From Flexistipes sinusarabici DSM 4947 (GTDB lineage: Bacteria; Chrysiogenota; Deferribacteres; Deferribacterales; Flexistipitaceae), in NCBI RefSeq assembly GCF_000218625.1, contig NC_015672.1, forward strand, positions 558,001-622,000: 64,000 nt of DNA, given 5' to 3'. The notes under the pieces were generated by a model. The model did no database searches and was not told the origin of the DNA. It saw nothing but the letters and a program-made list of their open reading frames with translations. Numbering within the stretch: position 1 is the stretch's first letter; every line of letters starts with the position of its first letter. A program made the translations under genes and the position numbers. Positions 26,903 to 36,191 of this stretch are shown in pieces.

Positions 26903-27421
26903 TCAACAGTCTTTTAGAGTCTTATTTTGCAGCTTTAAAATATTGACAATTTTATTTTCAAGTTCATCCAGAGTGCCGTTATTTTCTATAACAAAATCAC
27001 ATTGATTTCTCAATTGTTCGATTTCTTTTTCTGCCGGGTGGTCTTCTCTGAAATCCAGTCCAAGTTTTTCGGCTCTTTTCCTTCTGATACCTTCATCGGC
27101 ATCAACATAGATGGTTGTAAAGCCGGCAGATTTTAAAGTATCAAATTCAATCTGTTTGCGCATGTCATCCGTTACAAAAGAGCAGCCGCTTTGCTTCACC
27201 CTCGATGCCAAATCTTTTACAAAGTAATCTTCACCGAAATATTTTCTTATCGATTCCCCCAGATCCTGCATGAATCCGCGGTTCCTTGGAACGCCCAACA
27301 ACTTATTTATTTGATAAATCTTGTCTATTACTTTACAGAGCTTAGCTCCGTTATGCTTTGATATTATTTCCGCCAGTGTTGATTTTCCTGCACACTGCTT
27401 TCCTGAAATGGCAATATTCAT
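26903..27421 (-). CDS. P-loop nucleotide kinase (dephospho-CoA kinase/dNMP kinase-like)
   Basis: A 172-residue NMP kinase-type ATPase with a P-loop at the extreme N terminus (ISGKQCAGKST), a DD motif in SFVTDDMRKQ, the lid-like RRKRAEKLGLDFREDHPAE and the terminal FVIENNGTLDELE seen in deoxynucleotide monophosphate and dephospho-CoA kinases. The exact substrate cannot be read. A strong ribosome site (GGAGGG) precedes the ATG. It is monocistronic; the 70 bases after 26832 are a low-complexity GTTGAGTAG-type stretch. Confidence 0.75.
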   Translation of the reverse strand: MNIAISGKQCAGKSTLAEIISKHNGAKLCKVIDKIYQINKLLGVPRNRGFMQDLGESIRKYFGEDYFVKDLASRVKQSGCSFVTDDMRKQIEFDTLKSAGFTTIYVDADEGIRRKRAEKLGLDFREDHPAEKEIEQLRNQCDFVIENNGTLDELENKIVNILKLQNKTLKDC

Positions 27422-27546
27422 AAAATCCCTCCAAGCCTGTCCAATTATAATTGAATTATCCGATTATACAACTAAAGTTTTATACTGAGGTTGTTAGATT
27501 AAGCTAAATATATTATATTAAAGTAAAAACATGAAGGAGGTAGGCA

Positions 27547-28059
27547 ATGCAGCTGCTTGAAGGAATTTTTAAAAGACGAAGTATAAGAAGTTTTATTAAA
27601 GACAAACCTGTGGAAACCGAAAAGATAGAAACACTGTTGAAAGCCGCAATGAGCGCTCCTTCAGCAGGTAACCAGCAGCCGTGGCACTTTATAGTAATCG
27701 ATGAAAGAAAAATCCTGGATGAAATCCCTGAAATACACCCTTACGCCGGCATGAGCACCTCGGCCCCGCTTGCAATACTGGTGTGCGGTGATGTTTCTCT
27801 TGAAAAGCATAAAGGTTTTTGGGTTCAGGATTGTGCCGCATCAATTGAAAATATGCTTCTTGCAACCCAGGAAATAGACCTGGAAGCTGTTTGGTGTGGA
27901 ATTTATCCAAATGAATCGCGGGCGGAAGCTTTTAAAGAAAAATTTAATCTGCCGAAAAGTGTGTATCCGCTTGGCCTGGTAGTAATCGGATACTCTGATA
28001 AATCAGGTTTTAAAGTGGACAGATACAGAAAAGACAGAATACACAGCAACAGGTGGTAA
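27547..28059 (+). CDS. Nitroreductase-family flavoprotein
   Basis: A 170-residue FMN-dependent reductase. The FMN-binding N terminus FKRRSIRSFIKDKPV, then SAPSAGNQQPWHFIVI and the C-terminal YPLGLVVIGYSD are characteristic. Such enzymes reduce nitroaromatics, quinones or other acceptors with NAD(P)H. AAGGAGG lies 8 bases before the ATG. It is on its own, convergent with the broken MFS gene. Confidence 0.9.
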   Translation: MQLLEGIFKRRSIRSFIKDKPVETEKIETLLKAAMSAPSAGNQQPWHFIVIDERKILDEIPEIHPYAGMSTSAPLAILVCGDVSLEKHKGFWVQDCAASIENMLLATQEIDLEAVWCGIYPNESRAEAFKEKFNLPKSVYPLGLVVIGYSDKSGFKVDRYRKDRIHSNRW

Positions 28060-28061
28060 TA

Positions 28062-29202
28062 TTATTTTACCACTTCTCTGTCTATCATCTGCACAAAGAC
28101 GAATGAGATAAGGCTGAGAGCGCTTCCCATTATAAACGGAATTTTATAATTGTATATCCAAAGTATCCCGCCGAATACGGGCAGGATAACGGCAGCGATA
28201 TGATTTATTGTAAATCCGACAGCCATACTCGGTGCAATGTCACCGGGGTCGGCCATTTTTTGGAAAAACGTCCTGATTGCCAGTGCAAAATTGAAAAATA
28301 TGTGATCCAGTATATACATGATACCCACCAGAACTTTACTTTCTGAGAACGCATAAACGAGAAAAATTACAATAAGGCTGCCGTACTCCAGAGAAAGCAC
28401 TTTTCTTTCACCGAAACGGTTTACTGCTTTGCCGATTTGCGGGCTTATAAAAAAGTTTATCAGATTATTAAGTACAAAAAGGGCGGAAACAGTAGTTACA
28501 CTGTAGTCAAACTTTTTAACAAGCAAAAAAAACTGAGAAAGCTACGAAAATCTGTCTTCTGGCACCTGCAAAAAATGTCAGTACATAGAAAAGCCAGTAT
28601 TTTTTTCTGAAAATCATTTTTTTATGCTGAGCCGGCATGTCTTTTTTGGTGGGGTCCATGAAGATTGTTATAAAACCCAGCAAAGCAACAAATATCCCTG
28701 CAAACAGAAAAATAGTTTTGTATGTTAAAAAATTGACAACAAAGAATATAACTATACCTATTCCGATACTTGTAATTGCAGCCAAAGAGCGCAGTTTTCC
28801 GAAGACAACAGGAGCTTCGGAAGTGGTAAAGTACTGTAAAGTGAGGGACTGGTTCAGCGTTTCATAGTAATGAAAACCGAAGGACATAAGAATCGTTGTG
28901 AAGATAACTCCATGAAAATTGGGTAAGAATCCTGTCATACCGATACCGACGCCAAGTAGAATTATTGACAGGGATGCCAGCCTGTGCTCACTGACGAAGA
29001 GCAAAATGTAAATCACCAGAAGTGCTAAAAAGCCGGGAACTTCTCTGACAGATTGTATTACACCAATGTTGAAACCGTTCAGATGTGCCGTTTCCACAGC
29101 GAAGTTGTTGAATATTGTGCGCCACCCCTGCAAGCCGGAAAAAGCGGCAATGGTGAGAATCATCAAAAATATATACATTTTTGTGCTTTCTGTTTTGAAC
29201 AT
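28062..29202 (-). pseudogene. MFS transporter interrupted by a frameshift in an A8 run
   Basis: Two adjacent frames make one major facilitator. The first (29202-28516, 228 residues) has about six spans and ends at VAFSVFFAC; the second (28526-28062) resumes LVKKFDYSVTTVSALFVLNN. The break is at the A8 run 28525-28532 on the plus strand. With seven bases the frame reads FSVFLLVKKFDY without interruption and gives about 380 residues, a full 12-span transporter. This is either a real pseudogene, a slippage-prone switch or a sequencing error. The substrate is not evident. Confidence 0.85.
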
Positions 29203-29276
29203 AAGAATATGTTTTTAAATCTAATTTGTTTTCGGTGCAACAAAAAAGTTGTATGAAAAAGAAATGTGGAGATTGC

Positions 29277-29345
29277 GGGCAGTGAGATGGTGAAGTAGAG
29301 AGATAGTGAGATAGTGAAATAGGGAGATAGTGAGATAGGGAAGAA
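29277..29345. repeat. Low-complexity GATAGTGA-type tandem stretch
   Basis: Degenerate tandem units of 8-16 bases (AGATAGTGAGATAGTGAAAT-like) fill the gap before yitT. Similar stretches of other composition lie at about 16085-16165 and 26830-26895, always between genes. Confidence 0.6.
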
Positions 29346-29429
29346 AAGGCAGAGACAGAGGAAAACTCTTGAATTAAACATGTTAAAAATATACGTTTAC
29401 ATTCCTGTATAAATTGTTTTGGAGGCGGT

Positions 29430-30383
29430 ATGTTAAGACTCAGAAGCTTTATAGAGCTTTATGGACTTCCCAGGATTATTAATAACCAAATCTGGATTGC
29501 AGCGGGTTCGATAATTGCAGCATTGGGTTATGCGTTGTTCCAGGTACCGTTTAATATCGTGGCAGGCGGCATAGGCGGCATAGGTATTATCATTAATCAC
29601 TTCACCGGTCTTCCGGTGGGGGTTTTGTATTTTGTTCTTAACATACCTTTACTTGTAGTGGGTTTTCGCCATCTGGGGAGGTGGCAGTTTTTATTTTCTA
29701 CACTTTCATCTGTTATAGTTTTTTCTGTTTTTGCGGATTACTTTGGTTATATACTTCCCGTTACGCTTGAGAAATTTCCCATAACCAATGATCTTCTTCT
29801 TAACGCACTTTATGGCGGGATTATTTTTGGTATTGGATCAGGTATAATTTTTCGTTTCGGCGGGACAATAGGCGGTACGAGCATAATCGGCAGGATTATC
29901 AATAACAAAACGGGTTTTCCGCTGAGTCAATCCTATTTTTTCGCTGACGGGTTGATAATATTGACCGCCGGGTTTGTTTTCGGCTGGGAGCTTGCTATGC
30001 TTGCTCTGATAACATTGTTTTTTGTAGGATTTGCCAATGATTTTGTTATGGAAGGGGTGAGCCAGGCAAGGACTGTTACCATTATTACTAATAAACCCAA
30101 TGAACTAAAACATGAAATGATGCATAAACTGCGCAGAGGTATCAGCCAATGGGATGTGACAGGAGGGTATTCCGATAAAGAGTTTACTATGATTTTTTGC
30201 ACGGTGAGCAGGTCTCAGGTTCAGGAAGTGAAAACAATAGTTGCTGAAGTGAATCCAGAAGCTTTTCTGGTAATCGGAGTTGCGCAGCAGGCGCGAAACG
30301 GGCACGGTTTTAAATTGCTGAAAGGCAAAAAGAAGAGTGAGAAGAAAATAAATGTTGAAGAAACAGCCGAAGAGTCTGGGTAA
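29430..30383 (+). CDS. YitT-family membrane protein (DUF161-DUF2179)
   Basis: A 317-residue protein. Five or six membrane spans with the glycine-rich GGIGGIGIIINHFTG lead into a cytoplasmic DUF2179 domain (about 215-290; RTVTIITNKPNELKHEMMHKL, VTGGYSDKEFTMIFCTVSR). The lysine/glutamate-rich tail is non-conserved. The family's function is unknown (often annotated as a membrane protein of transporter type). GGAGGCGGT precedes the ATG. Confidence 0.88.
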   Translation: MLRLRSFIELYGLPRIINNQIWIAAGSIIAALGYALFQVPFNIVAGGIGGIGIIINHFTGLPVGVLYFVLNIPLLVVGFRHLGRWQFLFSTLSSVIVFSVFADYFGYILPVTLEKFPITNDLLLNALYGGIIFGIGSGIIFRFGGTIGGTSIIGRIINNKTGFPLSQSYFFADGLIILTAGFVFGWELAMLALITLFFVGFANDFVMEGVSQARTVTIITNKPNELKHEMMHKLRRGISQWDVTGGYSDKEFTMIFCTVSRSQVQEVKTIVAEVNPEAFLVIGVAQQARNGHGFKLLKGKKKSEKKINVEETAEESG

Positions 30384-30388
30384 TAGAG

Positions 30389-30637
30389 CTATTTATAAAG
30401 TATACTGTTAATCGTTTTTTTAATGTCCTCAGGTGAAGTAGCATCTTTGCAGCACCCTGCCTCAGCATATGGGTCGTAGTCGGACAACTGGAATATAAGT
30501 GATTCGATCAACTCCTTTTTGGACTCCATCAGTTCAGGTTCTTCCATAATTATTTCAATTTCTCTTGCCAGAAAATTGGTGAATTCCAGATTATCTTGAG
30601 AATATTGAAGAGATTCTTTCAGTTTATCAGCTAACAT
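30389..30637 (-). CDS. Small conserved-looking hypothetical protein
   Basis: An 82-residue acidic, helical protein with the pattern FTNFLAREIEIIMEEPELME ... LIESLIFQLSDYDPYAEAG. A CC pair occurs near residue 61. A good ribosome site (AGAGGAGCG) precedes its ATG, which supports coding. No family recognised. It is convergent with yitT, with 5 bases between stops. Confidence 0.6.
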   Translation of the reverse strand: MLADKLKESLQYSQDNLEFTNFLAREIEIIMEEPELMESKKELIESLIFQLSDYDPYAEAGCCKDATSPEDIKKTINSILYK

Positions 30638-30702
30638 CGCTCCTCTGCCTCTTTAGTTTATTAAATATGACCTTTGAATAATGTGTTTTTTTCAGTTTTA
30701 GG

Positions 30703-30730
30703 CCGAGGACTTAACGCCTTAAGTGCTCGG
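30703..30730. repeat. Hairpin in the gap between two minus-strand genes
   Basis: CCGAGGACTTAA and TTAAGTGCTCGG form an 11 of 12 bp stem around CGCC. There is no T-run on either side, so it looks more like a REP-type palindrome than a terminator. The rest of 30638-30917 has REP-like scraps (GAAGCAATCTC) and no gene. Confidence 0.5.
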
Positions 30731-30917
30731 TCAGTCCCACATGATTGACAACACTGAGTTCCAAAATAAACTTTGCCCGGCTAAAGCCGCGTTTCCTGAA
30801 TTATTCAAAGCTCTCGAGGAGTGAAAACGACGAAGCAATCTCCCTACTTTTCTTACTATGAGATTGCAAAAACGAACTGCGAAACTTGAATAAAATATTG
30901 TATGCGCGGCTGACACC

Positions 30918-31658
30918 TCAACAACCCCCCATTGTGACTGTTTTTCTCATCAGACCCGGATTGTTTGTTGTGAGATAGTCCAGCCCAATTTTATGATATT
31001 TCGCAGCGGTTTCAGTGTCATCCACCGTCCACACGTTTGTTTGTAGCCCGGCACTTTTAGCCAAAATTACCATTTGTCTGCACCTGTAAAAATCCCCGGA
31101 AATTCCCAGACCGGTTATCCCGTTTTTTACGGCTTCGTTTACTGCGCTCAGGTAATTCATACTCGGATTGCGGTCAAGGTCTATAAGTTTATAGGTTTTT
31201 ATTTCATGGAAACTGCTCCATATATTTATCAATACCTCCGGCAGAAAACTGATGATGTTAAGCTTCTTCTTATCAAACGGAAAAATATCAGCTAATTTTT
31301 CCCTCAGAGGCTTGAGTATTTCCTTTCCACATTTTATCTCCAAAAAGAGTTCTTTTTCATCTTCGGTTGCAGCTATAATTTCTTCAATTTCCGGTATTTT
31401 ATCAGATATATTTTCAGAATCTTTCTGAAGGATGCAGTCCAGATTTCTCAAAAAATTAAAAGAGTATTTGTTTATTTCGCATTCCGTACCTGTTAGTCTT
31501 TTAGTATTTTCATCGTGGAAAGCCACCACATTTTTATCCGAAGTAAGCCTTACATCAAGCTCTACTCCGTCAGCACAGTCAAGCCATGCCTGCTTTATAG
31601 CTGAAACTGTATTTTCCGGAGCTTTCAGATTCGAACCCCGGTGTGCAATTATTTTCAT
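30918..31658 (-). CDS. Glycerophosphodiester phosphodiesterase
   Basis: A GDPD-fold enzyme of 246 residues from ATG 31658, which has GGGGGAGA upstream. Catalytic features are the N-terminal AHRG, APENT, the metal ligands GVELDVRL and the second His in VAFHDENT. It hydrolyses glycerophosphodiesters from phospholipid turnover to glycerol-3-phosphate and alcohol. There is no signal peptide, so it acts in the cytoplasm. The C-terminal GLQTNVWTVDD is the standard final strand. A start 5 codons upstream is possible. Confidence 0.92.
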   Translation of the reverse strand: MKIIAHRGSNLKAPENTVSAIKQAWLDCADGVELDVRLTSDKNVVAFHDENTKRLTGTECEINKYSFNFLRNLDCILQKDSENISDKIPEIEEIIAATEDEKELFLEIKCGKEILKPLREKLADIFPFDKKKLNIISFLPEVLINIWSSFHEIKTYKLIDLDRNPSMNYLSAVNEAVKNGITGLGISGDFYRCRQMVILAKSAGLQTNVWTVDDTETAAKYHKIGLDYLTTNNPGLMRKTVTMGGC

Positions 31659-31743
31659 GAGTATCTCCCCCATACAGGAACTAACAGATTATAGAGCTTT
31701 GAATAAGTACCTCATCTATCCTCCCCTAAGTTAGGAGAGAAAC

Positions 31744-33009
31744 TTATCTCTTAAATTTTGAATCCTCGTTAAGTAATTCCTTTCTCATTGCCGTTCTGAC
31801 GCGGTTCATCCCATCATAAAATTCGCTTATCATAAGAGATATGATAAATTGACCCTGTGGTGTCAGTTTGTAATAGCCATTTTTATTTTGTACACATTCT
31901 GACAGTTTTAAAAGAGAAAATTCAGGCTCGGGAAACGCTTTGTTGTTAAGGTTAAAGCCAAAAAGATCCACTACCATTCTGTATTGTTTTACAGCGTGTT
32001 TGCCAAATCTGATATTTTTAACGGCTGAAATTTTGTTTTCCTCAATCAGTTTGCCGTATTCTTTCAGAGAAAAGGAATTTATATACAGAGTATCACCGAT
32101 AAAGCCAAATGCCCCAGAACCTAGCCCGATATATTCGTCGTTATCGACTACGTATTCGTCTATAATATCGCCTGTATCTTTGGAGAATGCCCATTGTGTA
32201 CGCTGCTCGTATTTTTTAGTATCCATATTTGTGAGAATAAGCTGAAACAGTTCACTTTCACGCTTATAGCTTTTTGAGCCCTCTCTGTTTTTTATCCCCC
32301 AGTCGCTGTTGGAGGAAAACATCAATGGATAAAAAGTTATCTGCTGCGAGCCGGTGGAAAGCACTTTGGAGATATCATTGAGCAGTTCCTCCTTTTTCTG
32401 GTCGGGATAGTTATAAATCATATCTATGTTGACTATCGGAAAATGAGGCATGAGATTTTTAACTTTCTCCAACTGTGATTCACCTGAGCCGAACTTATCA
32501 TACCGGCCTATCAGCTTCAGATAATTATCATTAAAAGTTTGAATTCCCACTGATAATCTGTCTATTCTATCAACAGTGTTTTCAAGAATTGGTGAGGAAA
32601 CATGATCAGGGTCACTTTCACAGGATACCTCTTTTATATCGAAAAGTTCTTTTGCATAATCGATGAGTCCGGCAAGTTCAGCGGGTAAAACCGTCGGAGT
32701 TCCGCCGCCGATGTACATGGCTGCAAAATTATAACCTTTTTTCCTGATCAGCTGCATCTCCTTTTTTAATAACCTGAAATAAGTTTCTGCGGTTTTCTGG
32801 TCAAATATAAACTTGTGAAATGTGCAATATGCGCAGAAGGAAAAGCAAAAAGGAATATGCAGATATAAAAGCCTCTTTTTATTATCGGTGCATTCGGGAA
32901 AATCTGCATTAAATTTCTTTGGTTTTAGATAATAACTGCAGGCACTTTTCATAATTTTTGATGCAAAACGGGCCCGAAGATCCATGCGGATTGTATTGTT
33001 GTCAAACAA
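31744..33009 (-). CDS. HemN/HemW-like radical SAM protein
   Basis: A radical SAM enzyme with the cluster motif CFSFCAYC (Cx3Cx2C) in LHIPFCFSFCAYC, then MYIGGGTPTVLP and DRLSVGIQTFND, all typical of the coproporphyrinogen dehydrogenase/HemW family. Its C-terminal HemN-like winged region (SLKEYGKLIEENK ... ALKQYRM-like) is present. Whether it is an oxidase or a haem chaperone cannot be told by eye. I chose a TTG start at 33009 because AGGAGG lies 6 bases before it; an upstream TTG at 33024 would overlap that site. Confidence 0.8.
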   Translation of the reverse strand: MFDNNTIRMDLRARFASKIMKSACSYYLKPKKFNADFPECTDNKKRLLYLHIPFCFSFCAYCTFHKFIFDQKTAETYFRLLKKEMQLIRKKGYNFAAMYIGGGTPTVLPAELAGLIDYAKELFDIKEVSCESDPDHVSSPILENTVDRIDRLSVGIQTFNDNYLKLIGRYDKFGSGESQLEKVKNLMPHFPIVNIDMIYNYPDQKKEELLNDISKVLSTGSQQITFYPLMFSSNSDWGIKNREGSKSYKRESELFQLILTNMDTKKYEQRTQWAFSKDTGDIIDEYVVDNDEYIGLGSGAFGFIGDTLYINSFSLKEYGKLIEENKISAVKNIRFGKHAVKQYRMVVDLFGFNLNNKAFPEPEFSLLKLSECVQNKNGYYKLTPQGQFIISLMISEFYDGMNRVRTAMRKELLNEDSKFKR

Positions 33010-33024
33010 TATTTTCCTCCTCAA

Positions 33025-33446
33025 AATAACGCTAATTAATTATACCTCAGCAGGTAATATTATTCAAATCCAGAAAACATTAAATAATTATCATAAAAAC
33101 TGAGGGATCTTTTTGAAACACAACATTTTTATATCCCCCATCCTACCCTTCTCCTATTTTAGGGGAAGGAACGGGTTTCTCCCCCTAAATTAGGGAGAGA
33201 TCGAGAGGGGGTATTTTCTATTATATCAAATATATCTGCGTATCTGCTTATTAGTTTTAAGTGCTAAGTAACCTTGAACATTGAACCTTGAACCCATCAC
33301 GCATTACGTTCCACTTATTGCGCATCAAGGTTTTATAAATGCAAAAATTTTGAGAAGTAGCCGTAAAAGGAATGTCTTGACAAAGTGGAGTTTTGAGGGA
33401 AAATATAAAAGACTATACAATCAATTGTTGGGCGGTAAATGGCACC
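33025..33446. other. Intergenic region with repeat scraps
   Basis: No intact gene. 33150-33220 has a CCCCTAAATTAGGGAGAG-type palindromic repeat, also seen near 31720 and 60640. 33270-33300 has TTGAAC-type tandem repeats like those near 44530. A TTGACA at about 33377 with a downstream AT-rich box could be a promoter for the two-component genes. Confidence 0.5.
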
Positions 33447-33575
33447 GGGATAGCAGGTATTTTCAGTCAGCTGAATGAGGAAGGTTACACTGTTGTCATG
33501 GTGACACACGACAGCAGCATTGCTGATTTCGCCCGGAGAAAAATTGTGATGAAGGACGGACAGATTGTCGCTTGA
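33447..33575 (+). pseudogene. C-terminal scrap of a MacB/LolD-type ABC ATPase
   Basis: About 42 codons encode only the last part of an ABC ATPase: IFSQLNEEGYTVVMVTHDSS with the switch His, then IADFARRKIVMKDGQIVA. Walker A, signature and Walker B are gone. Upstream DNA does not continue the family. The TGA overlaps the start of the kinase gene, as expected if an ABC transporter operon once preceded it. Confidence 0.8.
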
Positions 33576-34671
33576 AAAGTATTATATACCCGGCAGTAAA
33601 ACGGCAGCTTTAATCTCCATTATTTCTATTTCCGTAATAACCTATCTGCATTTATCCACGCCGGCCGGTTTTCATATAATTCATATAATACACTATTATA
33701 TGCTTTATCTGGCAGTTATTTACACTGCAATGAAATTCGGGTTTTTGGGAGGTTTGATTTCAGCATTTATAATCACTGTTTTTTATGCTCCCGGGGTTTA
33801 TCTTAGTCTTTTGGATTTGCAGCATTATCAGGTTAGAAGTTTTGTTGAGATACTTATGATGTATACTTTGGGATTATTTGCCGGGTTATATTCCCAAAGA
33901 ATCTATTTACAGAACAGCAAGTTGAAACAGACCTATGAACAGCTGGAAAAAAGTATTGAAGAAAAGATAAAAATGGAAAAAGAAATCGCCAAATCTGAAA
34001 AATTGAGGGTAATGGGGCAGCTCTCCGCTGGGATTGCCCATGAAATAAGAAATCCTCTTGCCTCTTTGAAATCTGCCTCAAGAATGCTTAAAGACGGCAG
34101 GAATTCGCCCCAGATTCTTGATATTATGACTTCAGAGATAGACAGGCTTAACGCTTTTGTGGAAAGGTTTCTGCAATATGCCAATTTTGGGAAAATTGAG
34201 AATGAAAAAATAAAAGTCTCGTCTTTTTTTGATGAGCTGGCTGAGCTGCTCAGACTTCTCTGTAAAAGTACTGACGATATAGATTTGAAAATACGGAGTT
34301 ACTTGGCTGAAGAATGCTTTATGGAAGGTGATGTTAACAATCTGAAACAGGTTTTCCTGAATATATTTTCCAACAGTGTAGAGGAACTGAAAGGGCAAAT
34401 TGGGGAGAAAAAACTTTTTTTTGAAGTGGATTGTGAAGATGAATATGTGGTCTTTAAAATAAAAGATACAGGCAGTGGAATCCCGGATGATATAAAAGAA
34501 AGGATATACGAACCTTTTTTTACAACTAAAGAGACAGGCACCGGTCTCGGTTTGACAATAACTGCCAAAATTATAAAAGATCATGACGGCATTTTGCAAA
34601 TTGAAAATGACAACGGGGCACATTTTACTATAAAATTTAAAAGGGTGAGTGATGAATATACTTCTGATTGA
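33565..34671 (+). CDS. Membrane sensor histidine kinase (NtrB/AtoS type)
   Basis: A 368-residue kinase. Three or four N-terminal membrane spans (about 10-115) and no large periplasmic domain are followed by a coiled-coil linker (KLKQTYEQLEKSIEEKIKM). HisKA has SAGIAHEIRNPLASLK, with His about 159. The HATPase has NIFSNSVEEL, IKDTGSGIPDD and TGTGLGLTI. It starts at TTG 33565 inside the ABC scrap. It overlaps the response regulator by 20 bases, so they form a pair. The input could be membrane-borne. Confidence 0.9.
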   Translation: MSLEKYYIPGSKTAALISIISISVITYLHLSTPAGFHIIHIIHYYMLYLAVIYTAMKFGFLGGLISAFIITVFYAPGVYLSLLDLQHYQVRSFVEILMMYTLGLFAGLYSQRIYLQNSKLKQTYEQLEKSIEEKIKMEKEIAKSEKLRVMGQLSAGIAHEIRNPLASLKSASRMLKDGRNSPQILDIMTSEIDRLNAFVERFLQYANFGKIENEKIKVSSFFDELAELLRLLCKSTDDIDLKIRSYLAEECFMEGDVNNLKQVFLNIFSNSVEELKGQIGEKKLFFEVDCEDEYVVFKIKDTGSGIPDDIKERIYEPFFTTKETGTGLGLTITAKIIKDHDGILQIENDNGAHFTIKFKRVSDEYTSD

Positions 34672-35989
34672 AGATAATGAATCATTGGCGATGCTTATCA
34701 GGATGATGCTTGAGGATGAAGGCTATGACATCACCTACTGCTCCCGGGGAGACAGTGCTCTTGAAACGTTTGAAAAAGGTAAGTTTGATATTATAATTAC
34801 TGACGTAAAGCTGCCCGGGGTGAACGGTCATGAAATACTGCATCGTGTTTTATCTGACGATCCGGACGCTTTGGTTATAGTGATAACGGCTTACGGGAAT
34901 ATTTCAGATGCCGTAAAGTCTATAAAAGCAGGTGCTTTTGATTATATTGCAAAGCCTTTTGAAAATGAAGATCTGCTGCACACTGTAAATAAAGCCGCCA
35001 GATATAAAGAACTTAAACAGGAAAATACGAGCCTGAAGAATTATGTGAGGGACTCTCTCAAGCCTCAGATTATAGGGAACAGCAGAAAAATGCAGGAAGT
35101 TCTGAATCTCGTTGGCAAGGTGGCAAATACCGAAGCTCCTGTGCTGCTGCTGGGCGAAAGCGGTACTGGCAAAGAGCTTATTGCCAGAGAAATTCACTTC
35201 AGGAGCATGAGAAACAACAATCCTTTTGTGTCAATAAATTGTGCAGCTATACCTGAAAATTTATTTGAAAGTGAGTTGTTTGGTCACAAAAAAGGTGCTT
35301 TTACAGGTGCTGACAGAGATAAAAAGGGGAAAATCAGTCAGGCCAACAGGGGAACTATCTTTCTGGATGAAATAGGGGAGCTGCCTATGGATTCACTGCA
35401 GGCGAAGCTTCTTCGTTTTCTGCAGGAAAAAGAGATAGAACCGGTGGGCTCAAGCAGTGTGGAAAAGGTTGATGTTCGCGTTATTGCAGCAACGAACAGA
35501 AACCTTGCTGAAATGGTGCGGAAAAATACATTCAGAGAGGATCTGTATTACAGGTTAAACGTTTTTCCTTTGGAAATACCGCCTTTGAGAGAGCGGAAAG
35601 ATGATTTGCAGAGTTTATGTGAATTTTTTCTGAAAAAGTACGGTTTTAAAAATGCTGTATTAGATAAAGAAATTTTGCAAAAGCTGTCAGCATACAGCTG
35701 GCCGGGTAACGTGCGTGAGCTTGACAATATCATTTACAGAATGACGATTCTTTCAAAAAACGGACAGCTGGATCCTTCCGTTATTCCGGGGAGTGAAAAC
35801 TATGATATAAGAAGCTGTCTTAATCTTGATCTGCCTGATGACTATTTTGATCTGGTAAATTTCGAAAAAAATATTATTCTCAGAGCGCTTGAAAAATTCG
35901 ACGGGAATAAAACCCAGGTGGCAAAATACCTCTGCATTCCAAGACATGTTCTTTTGTACAGACTGGAAAAATACGGGATAAAAGATTGA
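34652..35989 (+). CDS. NtrC-family sigma-54 response regulator
   Basis: A 445-residue regulator. The receiver (1-120) has DDE-like acidic residues (LIEDNE), phospho-acceptor Asp in IIITDVKLPG and KPF. The AAA+ domain has Walker A GESGTGKE, the sigma-54 contact loop GAFTGAD, Walker B FLDEIGELP and the arginine finger region FREDLYYRLNVFPL. The C-terminal Fis-type helix-turn-helix is LEKFDGNKTQVAKYLCIPRH. All motifs are intact, so it should activate sigma-54 promoters when phosphorylated by the kinase it overlaps. Targets are not visible nearby. ATG 34652 is preferred over GTG 34649. Confidence 0.93.
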   Translation: MNILLIEDNESLAMLIRMMLEDEGYDITYCSRGDSALETFEKGKFDIIITDVKLPGVNGHEILHRVLSDDPDALVIVITAYGNISDAVKSIKAGAFDYIAKPFENEDLLHTVNKAARYKELKQENTSLKNYVRDSLKPQIIGNSRKMQEVLNLVGKVANTEAPVLLLGESGTGKELIAREIHFRSMRNNNPFVSINCAAIPENLFESELFGHKKGAFTGADRDKKGKISQANRGTIFLDEIGELPMDSLQAKLLRFLQEKEIEPVGSSSVEKVDVRVIAATNRNLAEMVRKNTFREDLYYRLNVFPLEIPPLRERKDDLQSLCEFFLKKYGFKNAVLDKEILQKLSAYSWPGNVRELDNIIYRMTILSKNGQLDPSVIPGSENYDIRSCLNLDLPDDYFDLVNFEKNIILRALEKFDGNKTQVAKYLCIPRHVLLYRLEKYGIKD

Positions 35990-36191
35990 TATTCAGAGAA
36001 CGTTGAATAGTGTAGTGGTGCATTTGTTATTTGTTTGCATGGGATGACAACTTGTTATGTTTTGTCATTTCGGCCGGAAGCGAGTACTAAATAGTGCTCG
36101 GTGGAGTGGAGAAATCTCTACCTTAAGAAACGATATAGCGAACAAATATGCAAGTCTGCTTAACAACCCTTGCCCACCAGTGATCGGTCGA

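Noticed and set aside
30731-30916. 61-codon minus-strand ORF after the glycerophosphodiesterase
   Set aside because: It lies in REP-like scraps and has no start signal or homology.
33281-33478. 65-codon ORF upstream of the ABC scrap
   Set aside because: Wrong frame relative to the ABC homology and no recognisable protein or ribosome site.
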